From Apostichopus japonicus (lineage: Eukaryota > Echinodermata > Holothuroidea > Aspidochirotida > Stichopodidae), in assembly GCF_037975245.1 (NCBI RefSeq), contig NC_092567.1, positions 15,803,876-15,867,875 of the forward strand: DNA of 64,000 nucleotides, written 5' to 3'. Positions 25,103 to 38,369 of the stretch are shown one piece after another. The notes under the pieces were generated by a model that saw only the letters and a program-made list of their open reading frames with translations, was not told the origin of the DNA and searched no databases. The position numbers and the translations under genes were made by a program. Position 1 is the first letter of the stretch. Each line of letters opens with the position of its first letter.

Positions 25103-25446
25103 GTAAGTACTCAGACCTAACATCCCGAATCTGTTCTTGAGGAACCCGTATAACAGCAATGCACTCTATAAAATAGCTACTAAAAAGGAATTATCAAAAC
25201 TGAAAAAAAGGTTTTCGTAATATCTCTTTTCACCAATTTGTCCTTTTGTTATGCTAAACTTAAGAACGATTTCGTTTTTATAATTGAACGATCTGCTTTG
25301 AAATGTGTGTACTTGATTAAGTTTAAAAATGAGTGTAGGCTACACGGATTAACAACAAATGTTAAATGTACTGAGACCATAACAGGCAAATGTCGTATAC
25401 CTGTTTTGCTTCCGCCATGCTGGCTGTGTACAGTGTTCTTACATTG

Positions 25447-26920
<1,474 letters not shown>

Positions 26921-26924
26921 AATT

Positions 26925-29020
26925 TAAAAACCTCAAATTTTCGTCCAAATTTGATCACTTTGTAAGGGTTAAATACTCTTTTCAGCTGGAATCGAATCAA
27001 AAGGGCGCCATCGATCTTTCGTATAATTTTGAGATGGATTAAAAAAAGTCGTCATTTTCGCCCAAAATGAACAAAATCATTAGGGTATAGCCTTACAAAA
27101 TTGTCCATTTTCGGCAAAAAATTGAATGTTTTCAAAATAATGTCAGGATCGTATACCGAAGAATCCCAGCAGTCAAGAAAGGCTTCTTTCTCTATCAAAA
27201 GTGACATTCTATGAAGTTTTACACCTGTTAATTGATATGAAATGACATGATATAGCATATTGAATTTTTTTATTTTTCATCAAAACCGAATAACTTTAGT
27301 ACTCTTTTCAGCTCGAATCGAAAGGGCGCCATCGATCGTCCGTATAATTTTGGGAAGGATTAAACAATCGTCATTTTGGCCCAAAATGAACAAATACATA
27401 AGGGTATAGCCTTACCAAATTGTCCATTTTCGGCCAAAAATGAATGTTTTCAAAATAATGTCAGGATGTATACCACGGATTCCCAGCAGTCAGAAAACGC
27501 TTCTCTCTAAACAAAAGTGACAGTCTATGAAGTTTTACACCTGTTAATTGATATGAAATGACATGATATATCATATTAAAAAATTTAATTTTTCATCGAA
27601 ACCGAGTGACTTTAGTACTCTCTTCAGCAGGAATCGAATCAAAAGGGCGCCATCGATCGTCCGTATAATTTTGGGAAGGATTAAAAAATCGTCATTTTGG
27701 CCCAAAATGAACAAATACATAAAGGTATAGCCTTACCAAATTGTCCATTTTCGGCCAAAAATGAATGTTTTCAAAATAATGTCAGGATGTATACCACGGA
27801 TTCCCAGCACTCAGAAAACGCTTCTCTCTCTATCAAATGTGACATTCTATGAAGTTTTACACCTGTTAATTGATATGAAATGACATGATATATCATATTA
27901 AAAATAATTTTTCATCGAAATCGAGTGACTTTAGTAGTCTATTCAGCTGGAATCGAATCAAAGGGGCGCCATCGATCGTCCGTATATTTTAGGGAAGGAT
28001 TAAAAAAGTCGTCATTTTGGCCCAAAATGAACAAAATCATAAGGGTATACAAAATTGTCCATTTTCGGCCAAAAATGAATGTTTTCAAAATAATGTCAGG
28101 ATGTTTACCACGGATTCCTAACACTCAGAAAATGCTTTTCTGTAGACAAAAGTGACATTCTATGCAGTTTTAGACCTGTTAATTGATATGAAATAACATG
28201 ATATATCATATTGAAAAAGTGAAATTTTTATCAAAACCGAGTGACTTTAGTACTCTTTTCAGCTGGAATCGAATCAAAAGGGCGCCATCGATCGTCCGTA
28301 TAATTTTGGGAAGGATTAAAAGAGTCGTCATTTTGCCCCAAAATGAACAAAAATCATGAGGCCTTACAAAATTGTCCATTTTCGGCCAAATATGAATGTT
28401 TTCAAAATAATGTCAGGATGTATACCACGGATTCCCAGCACTCAGAAAACGCTTCTCTCTCTATCAAAAGTGACAGTCTATGAAATTTTAAACATGTTAA
28501 TTGATATGATATGAAATGACATGATATATCATATTAAAAACTTTAATTTTGCATCAAAACCGAGTGACTTTAAGTACTCTAAAGTCACTCTAAAGTCACT
28601 AAGGGTATAGCCTTACAAAATTGACATTCTATGAAGTTTTACATCTGCTAATTGATATGAAATGACATGATATATAATATTTAAAATTTTCATTTTTCAT
28701 CAAAATCGAGTGACTTTAGTACTCTCTTCAGCTGGAATCGAATCAAAAGGGCGCCATCGATCGTCCGTATAATTTTGGGAAGGATGAAAAAAGTCGTCAT
28801 TTTGTCCCAAAATGAACAAAATCATGAGGGTATAGCCTTACAAAATTGTCCATATTTGGCCAAAAATGAATGTTTTCAATTTTTTCCATCAAAATTCGAG
28901 TGACTTCAGTACTCTTTTCAGCTGGAATCGAATCAAAAGGGTCTCACCAATCGTCTGTATAATTTTAGGAAGGATTAAAAAGTCGTCATTTTGGCCCAAA
29001 ATGAACAAAATCATAAATCA
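26925..29020. repeat. ~320-bp tandem satellite, about 7 units
   Basis: The anchor GGGCGCCATCGATC recurs at about 27003, 27323, 27645, 27964, 28280 and 28749, with a diverged form at 28939. Spacings are about 320, 322, 319, 316, 469 and 190. The last two reflect a partial duplication and a truncated unit. Each unit carries the palindrome CATTTTGGCCCAAAATG (17 nt, odd centre) and a second imperfect one, CATTTTCGGCCAAAAATG, as well as an AT-rich block, GACATGATATATCATAT. No coding content. Confidence 0.9.
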
Positions 29021-29289
29021 GTCCTTCTTGTGGGAGATGTTCTCGGTTTTCAACCCCTCCTTTTCTTCTAAGGCATTTTCAATGGATAAAATGGTATCTA
29101 CTGCTGTGTCAGGACCGTAGTGGAACTTACATGTTGAAGCTTATGCGATGCGGGAGGATACATAGAAATGCTGATTATATACATCAGCTGCTCTTTGGTC
29201 GTTATTTTTTCATCTTGCTCTTCCTCCCTTTCAGAAGAAAACATTGATGTTTCCTCTTGTAAACCTGGAGACGAAACAGGGCTGCATAT

Positions 29290-29605
29290 TTAAGGCGCGC
29301 AGCCAAGGGGAGGGGGGGGGGCCGCCCGCACCCCCAACCCTTGAGCATATATTTTTTGTTTACGTTTTCATGATATCGCTAGTAATTTCAAATAGAAAAT
29401 GCTTAGATGCAACTTGCAAGACCTGGGAAGTGCCATTTCCAGCGATCTGCGAGGCATTTTCGGCCAAAATTGTCTTCTACGCTTCGCGCCAACACATGGT
29501 GGCGCTACGCTTAGATAGTTTCCAATACCGATTCTATTGCTCTGATAGTTTGCCTACATGTTCGCCCCTCCCTTGGAAAATTCCTCGCTACGCGCCTGGC
29601 ATATT
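29290..29605 (-). mobile_element. Short TIR element, reverse copy of the 20318-20650 family
   Basis: On the minus strand it starts CAGGCGCGTAGCGAGGAA. It contains GCGCCACCATGTGTTGGCGCG and the shared core AAATGGCACTTCCCAGG, and it ends in a C-run followed by CCCCTTGGCTGCGCGCC. The first bases and the complement of the last are related (GGCGCG(T/C)AGC), indicating terminal inverted repeats. No ORF of substance. Confidence 0.65.
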
Positions 29606-32600
29606 CCATAATTGACACCGAACATATAAATAACACAAAGAAAACATTACACGTTTTTTTTTTTTCATCAGTTGCTCTTCTTGACCTTCCGAAAATCCAG
29701 ATTTTTTAACAATAGTAACATGTCTGTATAAATCATGAAACAAACATCTAAAGCTTTACAAAAAGGAAAGAGCTAGTAAAAAAAAATGGGCAAATTAAGA
29801 AGAAACCAAAATATTATAACATGGCTTGATTTGCAGTTTGGCAACGATATGTTGGAAACGAAAAAAAGAAAAGAAAAGAAGATATGTCTGACTGTTTTTT
29901 CAACTTTCACTCCACACCGTTTGATCGTGTTTAACCAATATTAGCAAACGTCATCATAACTTGGGGTAGGTTATTATTCCAATACACTTTTCCATTGTTC
30001 CATATCTTATATTTGTCGAGCATCCTTCAACAATGTCTGAATATAATGCTATTTATCTGTTGACTTTCAGCAGCTATAGGGAACTAATGAATAATTAGTA
30101 TTATGAATAATTAGTAGCCTATTATGGATAATGAGTGAAACAATGACCTCCATTAGATGGGGAGAGTATGGCAAGAAAACGAAAGAGAAGCTTAAAAAGC
30201 AGACAATTTGGATACTGGCTGGAGAGGGTGTGGCGATTGAAGCTGAATCCCATGTATATAGGGGTGGGTCTGGGGGAGGGGTCTGGGGCATATCTGTTGC
30301 AATGTACAAAGATCTAATATACATATGCCATGACATCCTTTTAGGCTAAGCCCTCATGTGATAAACATTTATGCACCATTAGAGAATGCAGGCCTCACTG
30401 TCTCCTCAGGAAAGAAAGCTATACATTCGAAAGCTGATTGGTACATAAGATACACTGAATTGCGCGGATTTAAAAGTTGGTATATGAAGATATCATGTCA
30501 TAACCAGGAATGAGGCCTGGGGTAAAAAAAAAAAAATCACAGAATTTTGCAAATATTGCGGTATAGGACCCAGCTTGCCTATGCTACAGTGTGTTAGGAT
30601 AATAGTTTTTGTCCACTAGGATGAAAAGATATCACGGATATTCCGTGAATTCGCGGAAAAAGCTCATGCCTGCAAAACGTAAGATATCACAAAAAGTATT
30701 TCACAGAAGACAAGCAAAGTTTAACCACTTTGTTCTTTAATATGAAGACACAAAAGGCCGGAATATTACTGCAACCAAGACACCCATGAGATATTGGAAA
30801 GCATTTTCCAGAACTTACGTGCCTTGCTGACAATTTTTCCTTTTTTTTTACAGACCAGCGTACTTGTAGGTTCTCCCACGAAGGTATTCAAATGTCGATT
30901 TGGTTTATTAATCTTTTTCCGGAAGATACCACTGTAATATTACTCTCTGTTTTATCAGAACAGGCCATATATGAGTAAGCCAGACATTTGACAATCATAA
31001 GTAATTCTCATATTGTGCCTGACAGAAATGATAACCCAAAGAAACAGATGTGATGGATGCCGAATCCTAATACTGCTTATCAGATTAGGTTTTTTTTTCT
31101 TTTTTTAGTTTAGTTTCCTTATTCAACATAACTCATTGAAAAAAACCACAAAAAAAAACTCGACAAGACTGATCATAAAGCCTACAATGATGGAAAAGGA
31201 AATTGGTTGAAAAGAGATCCATAACACATAATTTTTCTAAACAAAAATTTTGCAAACTAATTTGGCTTCAAGCTAATCTGGCAAATTAGATTGGCTTCGA
31301 AAAGGCAAACATATTTCCTTTCAATGAAAGAGCACCTTTGGACTACTACAGATAATTGATAAAGGTGGTCAATCTAAAGGTCAAAAAACATAAATCTAAA
31401 GCACTCAAGATAATATTACTTGGAAAAAAACTATTTGGTTGGGGCTGAGCTTTGCATTCCCCAACACAGGGTTCTACTTAACACTCTTGAGGTTTACAAG
31501 TCTATAAAAATCAGTTTTCTCCTACAAAGTTGACAGTTACAACCGTTTCAGGCAAAAAGTGAAGTGTGAACATTCTGTTGGAAATAATTGGATGGCTAAC
31601 ACACCAATTCCAACTTCAAAGTCAACTGAAGAATGTTAAAAACTGTACCGAAACACACAAGACTGGGTTTCACACTGAACAAAAAGACACATAGAGTAAG
31701 TGATCTGTGGAGTATAAACCAATGTTCATTTTGTCATTATTTTGATGACACAAATTATTACAGATTAACGATTATTACAGAAATTGTTTCCTTTGATGGT
31801 AGAAGAAATGTAAAAATTAGTCATCTTAGCAAACCCAAAAAATAAACTGAGAATAAACAGCTCCATCACAGCCATCATTGTCTGGGCAATATAAAGAATC
31901 CATACTTATCGTTATAGCAAAGGACATGCCAGTATGCAAGTGTCCGTATAAGCTCATACTGGTGAACCCAAGTTTTTTCCATGTCTGTATGGAAAGCTTT
32001 GAAAGTCCGTAACAAGGACCCTGTAATTTTCTCGCATCGTTAGGTAACGGCCTACCCCCTCTCCCCCACCCCCAGCAGTTCTAAATGAAGGTTCTATTCA
32101 GATACATCAATTGTACCATAGTTCTTAACCAGAGGATTCAAAACCTACAAATTTTGATGCAGAAAGTTTTGTGGCCCAGAGGTCGTAGATTGACTGTCCT
32201 TACTGTAGTTTACAAACCCTTGTCATATTGAATTGTTTCTAGCGTGATAATGCAGTAGCAATGAAATAATAACCTTTACTTTCTTTCTTAGAAAACTTGT
32301 CTTTCTTTCAATGGTAGAGTATGGTCATGGAAGATTTTTTTTAAATACCAAACTTAACTTAAAATGGAAAGAACTATTAAATACTCATAACAGACAAGGG
32401 AACAATGCTGGCCTTAACAAAGTATCAGTCATCATACTCAAACTGTTGTAGAGTCAAAGGAACAAAAGCCAACAGGTGCATTTTGCGTCAGCAAATTAAA
32501 CTTGTACACTTCGATGGGTCAACTTTTACTTATCGATAGGATCAACATAGCGAAACGAAAAGGGAAAAAAAATAGAAAAAAAAAGGATAGAATGATCACC

Positions 32601-32948
32601 ATTGTTAACTGAGGAGGTGACATATAAGCTATGATATGGTCAGCTAAAAAGCACTACCAATATTTTTATAATATTCTTCAGGAATGCAAACAAAACATTT
32701 GAAGCTTACTCTCAAAAATGGCACAAAGGCCTTCTACTGGATCAACATCTGAAGTGACTTGAAGACAGACAATTGAGCGATGCAAATCGATATTTCATGA
32801 TAAAGGACCAGCGGGCCATCCTTGCAGCTTATATTGTGGGTGAAATCTGTGTTAAATGAGCAGCCTTTCACAGACAAACTAAACAATCAGGATTAATTAT
32901 TTGCAACTGGTTCGGTGGAAGGGTGATTCCTGAAGATCTAGCAGATTA
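29606..32948 (-). other. Caprin 3' UTR and downstream sequence
   Basis: This lies 3' of the caprin stop codon (32951-32949) on the minus strand and should contain its 3' UTR. I could not fix the polyadenylation site. It contains one copy of the ~165-bp palindrome-bearing element (30505-30672), poly-A/poly-T runs, and no convincing ORF. Confidence 0.4.
30505..30672. mobile_element. ~165-bp non-autonomous element, copy 1
   Basis: One of four copies in the window (others at 37153-37315, 46419-46581 and 46826-46962). Ends are CAGGAATGAG at the left and CTCATGCCTG at the right, so the element has inverted ends of the form CAGG(G/A/C)ATGAG. The core phrase TTGCGGTATAGG..GCTACAGTGTGTTAGGATAA is shared by all copies, and most end with a TCCGCGAATTCGCGGA-type palindrome (here TCCGTGAATTCGCGGA). 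Confidence 0.75.
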
Positions 32949-35900
32949 TTAAGCTGTTATAGGTGTGCCAGGTTTCTGGTACCCTCCACGTCCACGATAC
33001 TGTGCTTGACCTCGAGCGTTATTCCCTCCACGCCCTGCAAAAAGTGGTGTGGAAGAAGAAAAAAAGTTTTAATCTGTCAAATTGACAGAGAGAGAAAGAA
33101 AGGAGGACATATCAAACCAGACCTTGTAATGTTGGAGACGAAACAGAAAAATTAACAAATATGTGAGAATAATTAACAAATAAAATATGCAAATAAAAAT
33201 AATAAAATAATAAATAATAAATATAAAAAATATAAAGAAATAAAATTAAAAAATATATAAAAAAAATATAATAATAATAATTAATAAAATAATAAAATAC
33301 GCAAATATGTGAGAAAAATTAACAAATCAAATATGCAATGCATGATAGATTACTCAGGGTATCTGTTGATTACTTTTTAATTCTTAAAGAGCATTTTAGA
33401 GGTAAGTCTTTAAGTGTAAACATACATACCAAGTGTTACTCTCAATAAGGTTATTCAAATTATGATACATTCCTAAAATTTTTAAGAAACTTTCCGCACA
33501 TAAATGGCAACCTGTTCCCTTCAAAAAGTCTCAAACTGCTTCGTTTTTATTTCAAAATTTGACTCATCAAGCTTCCAAGCTGGAACATTGACTAGCTTCC
33601 AGCGACCTATCAAACTGACGCAAAATAAAATCGCATCAAATATAAAACTATGAATTAGCCAAATTCACAAACAAATTTTTACATGGCTTTAGTCTGCCAG
33701 AAAAACCCACATTCATTCCCAATGCAAAAGTCAGTCTCACTGGCAGTATCATGCTTTCCATTCAGCAGGTTTGTTCCTCCAAGTGTGGGTATATAAAAAA
33801 ATCAATTTAAAAAAACATGATACAGGGCTTTTCCAACAAAGCTCTGATCAGTAGCTTCTTCTTTCATTGTTGAGATGGATTACATCTCGATACTCTTTAT
33901 TGGATGGGGGTAGTGTGTGCAATAACCTGTCATGTCATTCATGGACTACACAAACAACGACTCTTGCTCTTTGCCTTTAACGGTTATACATCCTTGGAAA
34001 ATCAATTGACTGTGTGAATGGGATGCTATTTGATATCGGCAAGATGATCAGAAAATAACAAACTGTGAGCGCACCTACCCCCTCGGGGGGCCCCCCTGTT
34101 GACACCTCCTCTCCCTCGGTAATATCCGGTCTCTTGCGGTCTGTTGAAAGTATTGTAGGGTGCTTGTGTGAATCCCATCTCTTGCGTTCGTGGCTGGAAA
34201 TTTTCACGGGGTTGTGGTATGTAGCCGGAAGGGTAGCCGCCTACATTTATATAAAAGAATAAGAACACAGAACATTATATTTTCCATACACAACTTTCTT
34301 TGGAAATTTTTACGGGGCTGTGGCATGTAGCCGGAAGGGTAGCTGCCTCCATTTATATAACAGAATAAGAACACAGAACATTATAATTTCTTTAAACAAC
34401 TTTCTTTGGAAATTTTCACGGGGTTGTGGCATGTAGCCAGAAGGTTAACCGTCTACATTTATATAACAGAATAAGAACACAAAACATTATAATTTCTTTA
34501 CACAACTTTCTTTGAAATTTTTACAGGGGTGTAGCATGTACCCTCACGGGTAGCCATCTACATTATATAACAGAATAATAACATAAAACACCTATACTTT
34601 CTTTTCATAACTTTCTTTGGAAATTTTTACAGGGGTGCAGCATGTACCCTCACAGGTAGCCATCTACATTATATAACAGAATAATAACATAAAACACCTA
34701 TACTTTCTTTACAACACTTTCTTTGGAAATGTTTAACAGGGGTGTAGCATGTACCCCGAAGGGTAGCCGCCTACATTTATATAACAGAATAAGAACAGGA
34801 TTACTTCAAACACTAGGTTGGAATACTTTCTTTACACAACTTTCTTTGAAATTTTTACAGGGTTGTAGCAATGTACCCCGAAGGATAGCCGCCTACATTA
34901 TATAACAGAATAATGACACAAAACACTATACTTTCTTTACACAACTTTCTTTGGAAATCTTTACAGGGTTGTAGCATGTACCCTGAAAGGAGGCCGCCTA
35001 CATTGTGTAACAGATTAATGATAGTATTATGAAACAATACATTGAAATATTTATTTTTACATGCCTTTCTTTTTAAATTGGTTGAAAGGAGGAACATTTA
35101 AGTCTCATTATGCTATCAATCTCGACAGTGAAACAATGTGTTTTTTTTCTAATATCATAGTAAATTTTCACACAATCTAGACGATGTACTTTACTGCCAA
35201 ACTTTTAAGCCTGCTTGCAACACATTGAGCGAATGACAGATTCTGACTAAAAGGTTCCCTGCTCCTATACAAAATTGATCGGATGACTTGTGAGCAGATG
35301 CATTGACCGATTATATCAATACACTTTAGGCTATACGTCTGTGGTATGTACTTTGCATAGTAACGATGCCTCGGTCACCACTGGAGACCATAGAGTCACA
35401 CACAAAAATTATTTAAAATAAAAATGCACTACTGCTATATTTTCATATTACTCGTGTGCGATGACTGGAGCTGGTCCTGAATAATCAAAGAGAATCAAAT
35501 CTATCGAGGATTGATGAAACTTACCTCTTTGTATATTTGAATTGTTAAACCTGGGTGTGTTTCTTATGAACGGTAATCCAGAACTACCCCCTCTTGGATT
35601 TCGGTAACCAGGGCTACCCATAGCTCCTCCACGCCCTCCTCGGCTGCCTCTGTTATTTCTGGTATAACTATTTGGGTATGACTGGTACTGGTAGTTATTA
35701 TCTGAAGAAAGTAAAACCACCCCGCAAAAAAAATTGATAAGAGAAATAAAAACACATTAAGAAATCAAAACATTTTTGAATGACCGAAAAATATTGCATC
35801 ATTTAATTGTTGAGTTCCTTAAAAAGAATAGTCCAGGTCAAACTTTCGTTTTGATATGTTGAAGAGGAACATAATCAATGCATTCTGGTGAAATTGGCAT

Positions 35901-38289
35901 TCAACTCCAATGTATCATTTTTGAGATATTGACAGTTGAAGTTGCCAATTTTCGTAATAATAGTGAACTTGGAGGAAACAGGTGTGACGTCATTGTTGCA
36001 CATTGATAAATAATGTTTTGGTTTCCTTAAAAATTTACATCTAATTTTAAACTCCACGATTGGATGCATCCATAATGTGAATGTTCCATAGGTACTGGTG
36101 TTTTATAAACTTCACATCCCCTTTAGACAAACTAATAACCCTATCCAATCCAAGGTCAAATCAACAGACGGTAAAATAAAGAAAAAACAAAACATTATTT
36201 GTCAGTGTGCAACTATGACATCACGCCTGTTTGCTTCAAGTTCACTTTTGGTAGAATATCACATAACTTTGACTGTCAATATCTCAAAAACGGTAAATAG
36301 GAATTGAATTCAAATTTCACCAGAATGCTTAGATTATGTTCTTCTTTAAACATATCAAAACGCAATTTTGACCTGGGCTATTTCTTTACCAACCAAGTGC
36401 ATTCGAGGCTCCGTCTATCTGGTTCTTGGTAACGAGACAGAGAGGATAATGCTAACAAATTTATAGAGCAATCGAATCACTCGAGAGGTGCTCTGCAGTG
36501 CTTTAACAACAAGAACAGAATGAGTTAACAAACAGACTCAGTAGGCTATATGAAATAAATACGATTTATGAGCGACCGAAACAAAGTTGCATGAACACAG
36601 TTTACAGAACTCAGTACAGTAATCACCACCATGAATTCCTTCCAGCTCTGCTGAAGAAACAGATGTAGAAATTTGTCTGCTATTCATCTATCAAATTTAA
36701 GCATGAATGCTTGGATATGGGAAGTATTATCAAATTTATTTGTTTTTCCAAAAAAAAAAAAATTTCAATTTTTTTCTTAATTTTTTTTAAACTGATTATT
36801 ACTTTCCTTAAATATACCTACAAATGTTTTCTGAAAGAATAAATAGGAAAACAAGGGAAAAAACGTTGAAAAATTGCAAAAAATATCAAATTAAAACCTC
36901 TTCAATTGTATGTCGTTTCTTTCTATGGAAAATACTGAACAGGATGCATACATGTGTAAAATAATTACCTATATTTGGAGGTGAGCTACGATATTCCACC
37001 GATCTTGTCTCTGATTCCGATTTCTTACCCGCTGATGATGGGTGACCGGTGTCAGAGGCAGCCTGCATCGACGAAGACGAGCTAAAATTAGAATCCTGTG
37101 AGAAAAATCGTGAGAAGAGACAATGACGTCAAAACTGTTTTTTGTAAGATCACAGGGATGAGCCTGGGGTAAAAAAAAAATCACGGAACTTTGCAAAAAT
37201 TGCGGTATAGGCTCCAGTTTGCGTATGCTACAGTGTGTTAGGATAAGAGTTTTTGTCCCCAAGGTAGAAGAGAAATCACGGATATTCTGCGAATTAACGG
37301 AACAAGCTAATGTCTGAAAATCAACTGTAAAATGAAATGAACATTTGGCTTAAGTTAAGCAAGCATTTCACACACAGGAATACGAGACAGAGGAAATAAT
37401 TAATCGGTAAAACTAGTCCTTCGCAAATTGCATCCAAGAACTTCCTGCTTCACATTCATCGTATATTTCTTCCTTTAGTTACCAGTTTTAATAGATACGG
37501 TTCAGTTGTAGGTGCAGAGTTGAATAGATCATACGCAATATGCTGGTTAAATCTAAACGAAACGTCAGTCAATTCAATCTGCTCCCAAAAAAAGGGTAGT
37601 TATTGCCTTCGTGTCTTAAAAACAGACAGACCATTATAGCAGAGCAAACTTAGGAGTAGTGACCTGATTATAAAACTTAGTCACTGTTTCAGACAAATAT
37701 GCTAGAAAAAAAAATTAATGGTCACTGATGTTCAAGCTTGAACAAGTGTTCTAGGTCAGAATTCAAAGAAAGAAAAAAAAAGGAGCTTATTCTATCAAAT
37801 CAAGACGTACATCTTGGCCTTTCAGAGGGATATGGACAGTCAGAACTTTCAGGAGAAAACTGAACCAACCACATAAACTATGACCAAGAATTAAAGTTGC
37901 TCTTTTCAAACTTGTTTATAAAAGTTTCTCTCGAGATCCCTTCCCTCCAACTTTCCGGGTGAACCAATGAAGTAATCTCTAGTTTAACAGTATACAAGGT
38001 CATGTGGCTTGCAACTGGCACCTACCAACAAAGAAATAGTTATAAGAGGGTCCCCAACCTAGCAAGTGCTGGTGAAGCAAATTTAGTAAAACACACAGGG
38101 CTGGTGATCCTCAAGTGTCACTTGGTTCGAATCTCATGCCAGCCAAAACATTCTTTGAACTTTCTGTTGTTGTACATCTTTGAATGATTTGATTCAGCAA
38201 ATCTGTCCATCGACCGATCCAGACCACAACAGGTATCAACCAGGACATCATGTGATGAAGTCATACTATATATGTTTATATTAACACAG

Positions 38290-38369
<80 letters not shown>

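Noticed and set aside
34195-35010. Array C as a set of functional alternative exons
   Set aside because: Three of the seven copies have in-frame stops and one has a frame-shifting indel, so general coding use is unlikely; kept only as a possible source of decoy acceptors.
38041-38163. Second tRNA or SINE
   Set aside because: Only the B-box-like GGTTCGAATC is convincing; no A-box or stem set could be drawn, so it is listed at low confidence only.
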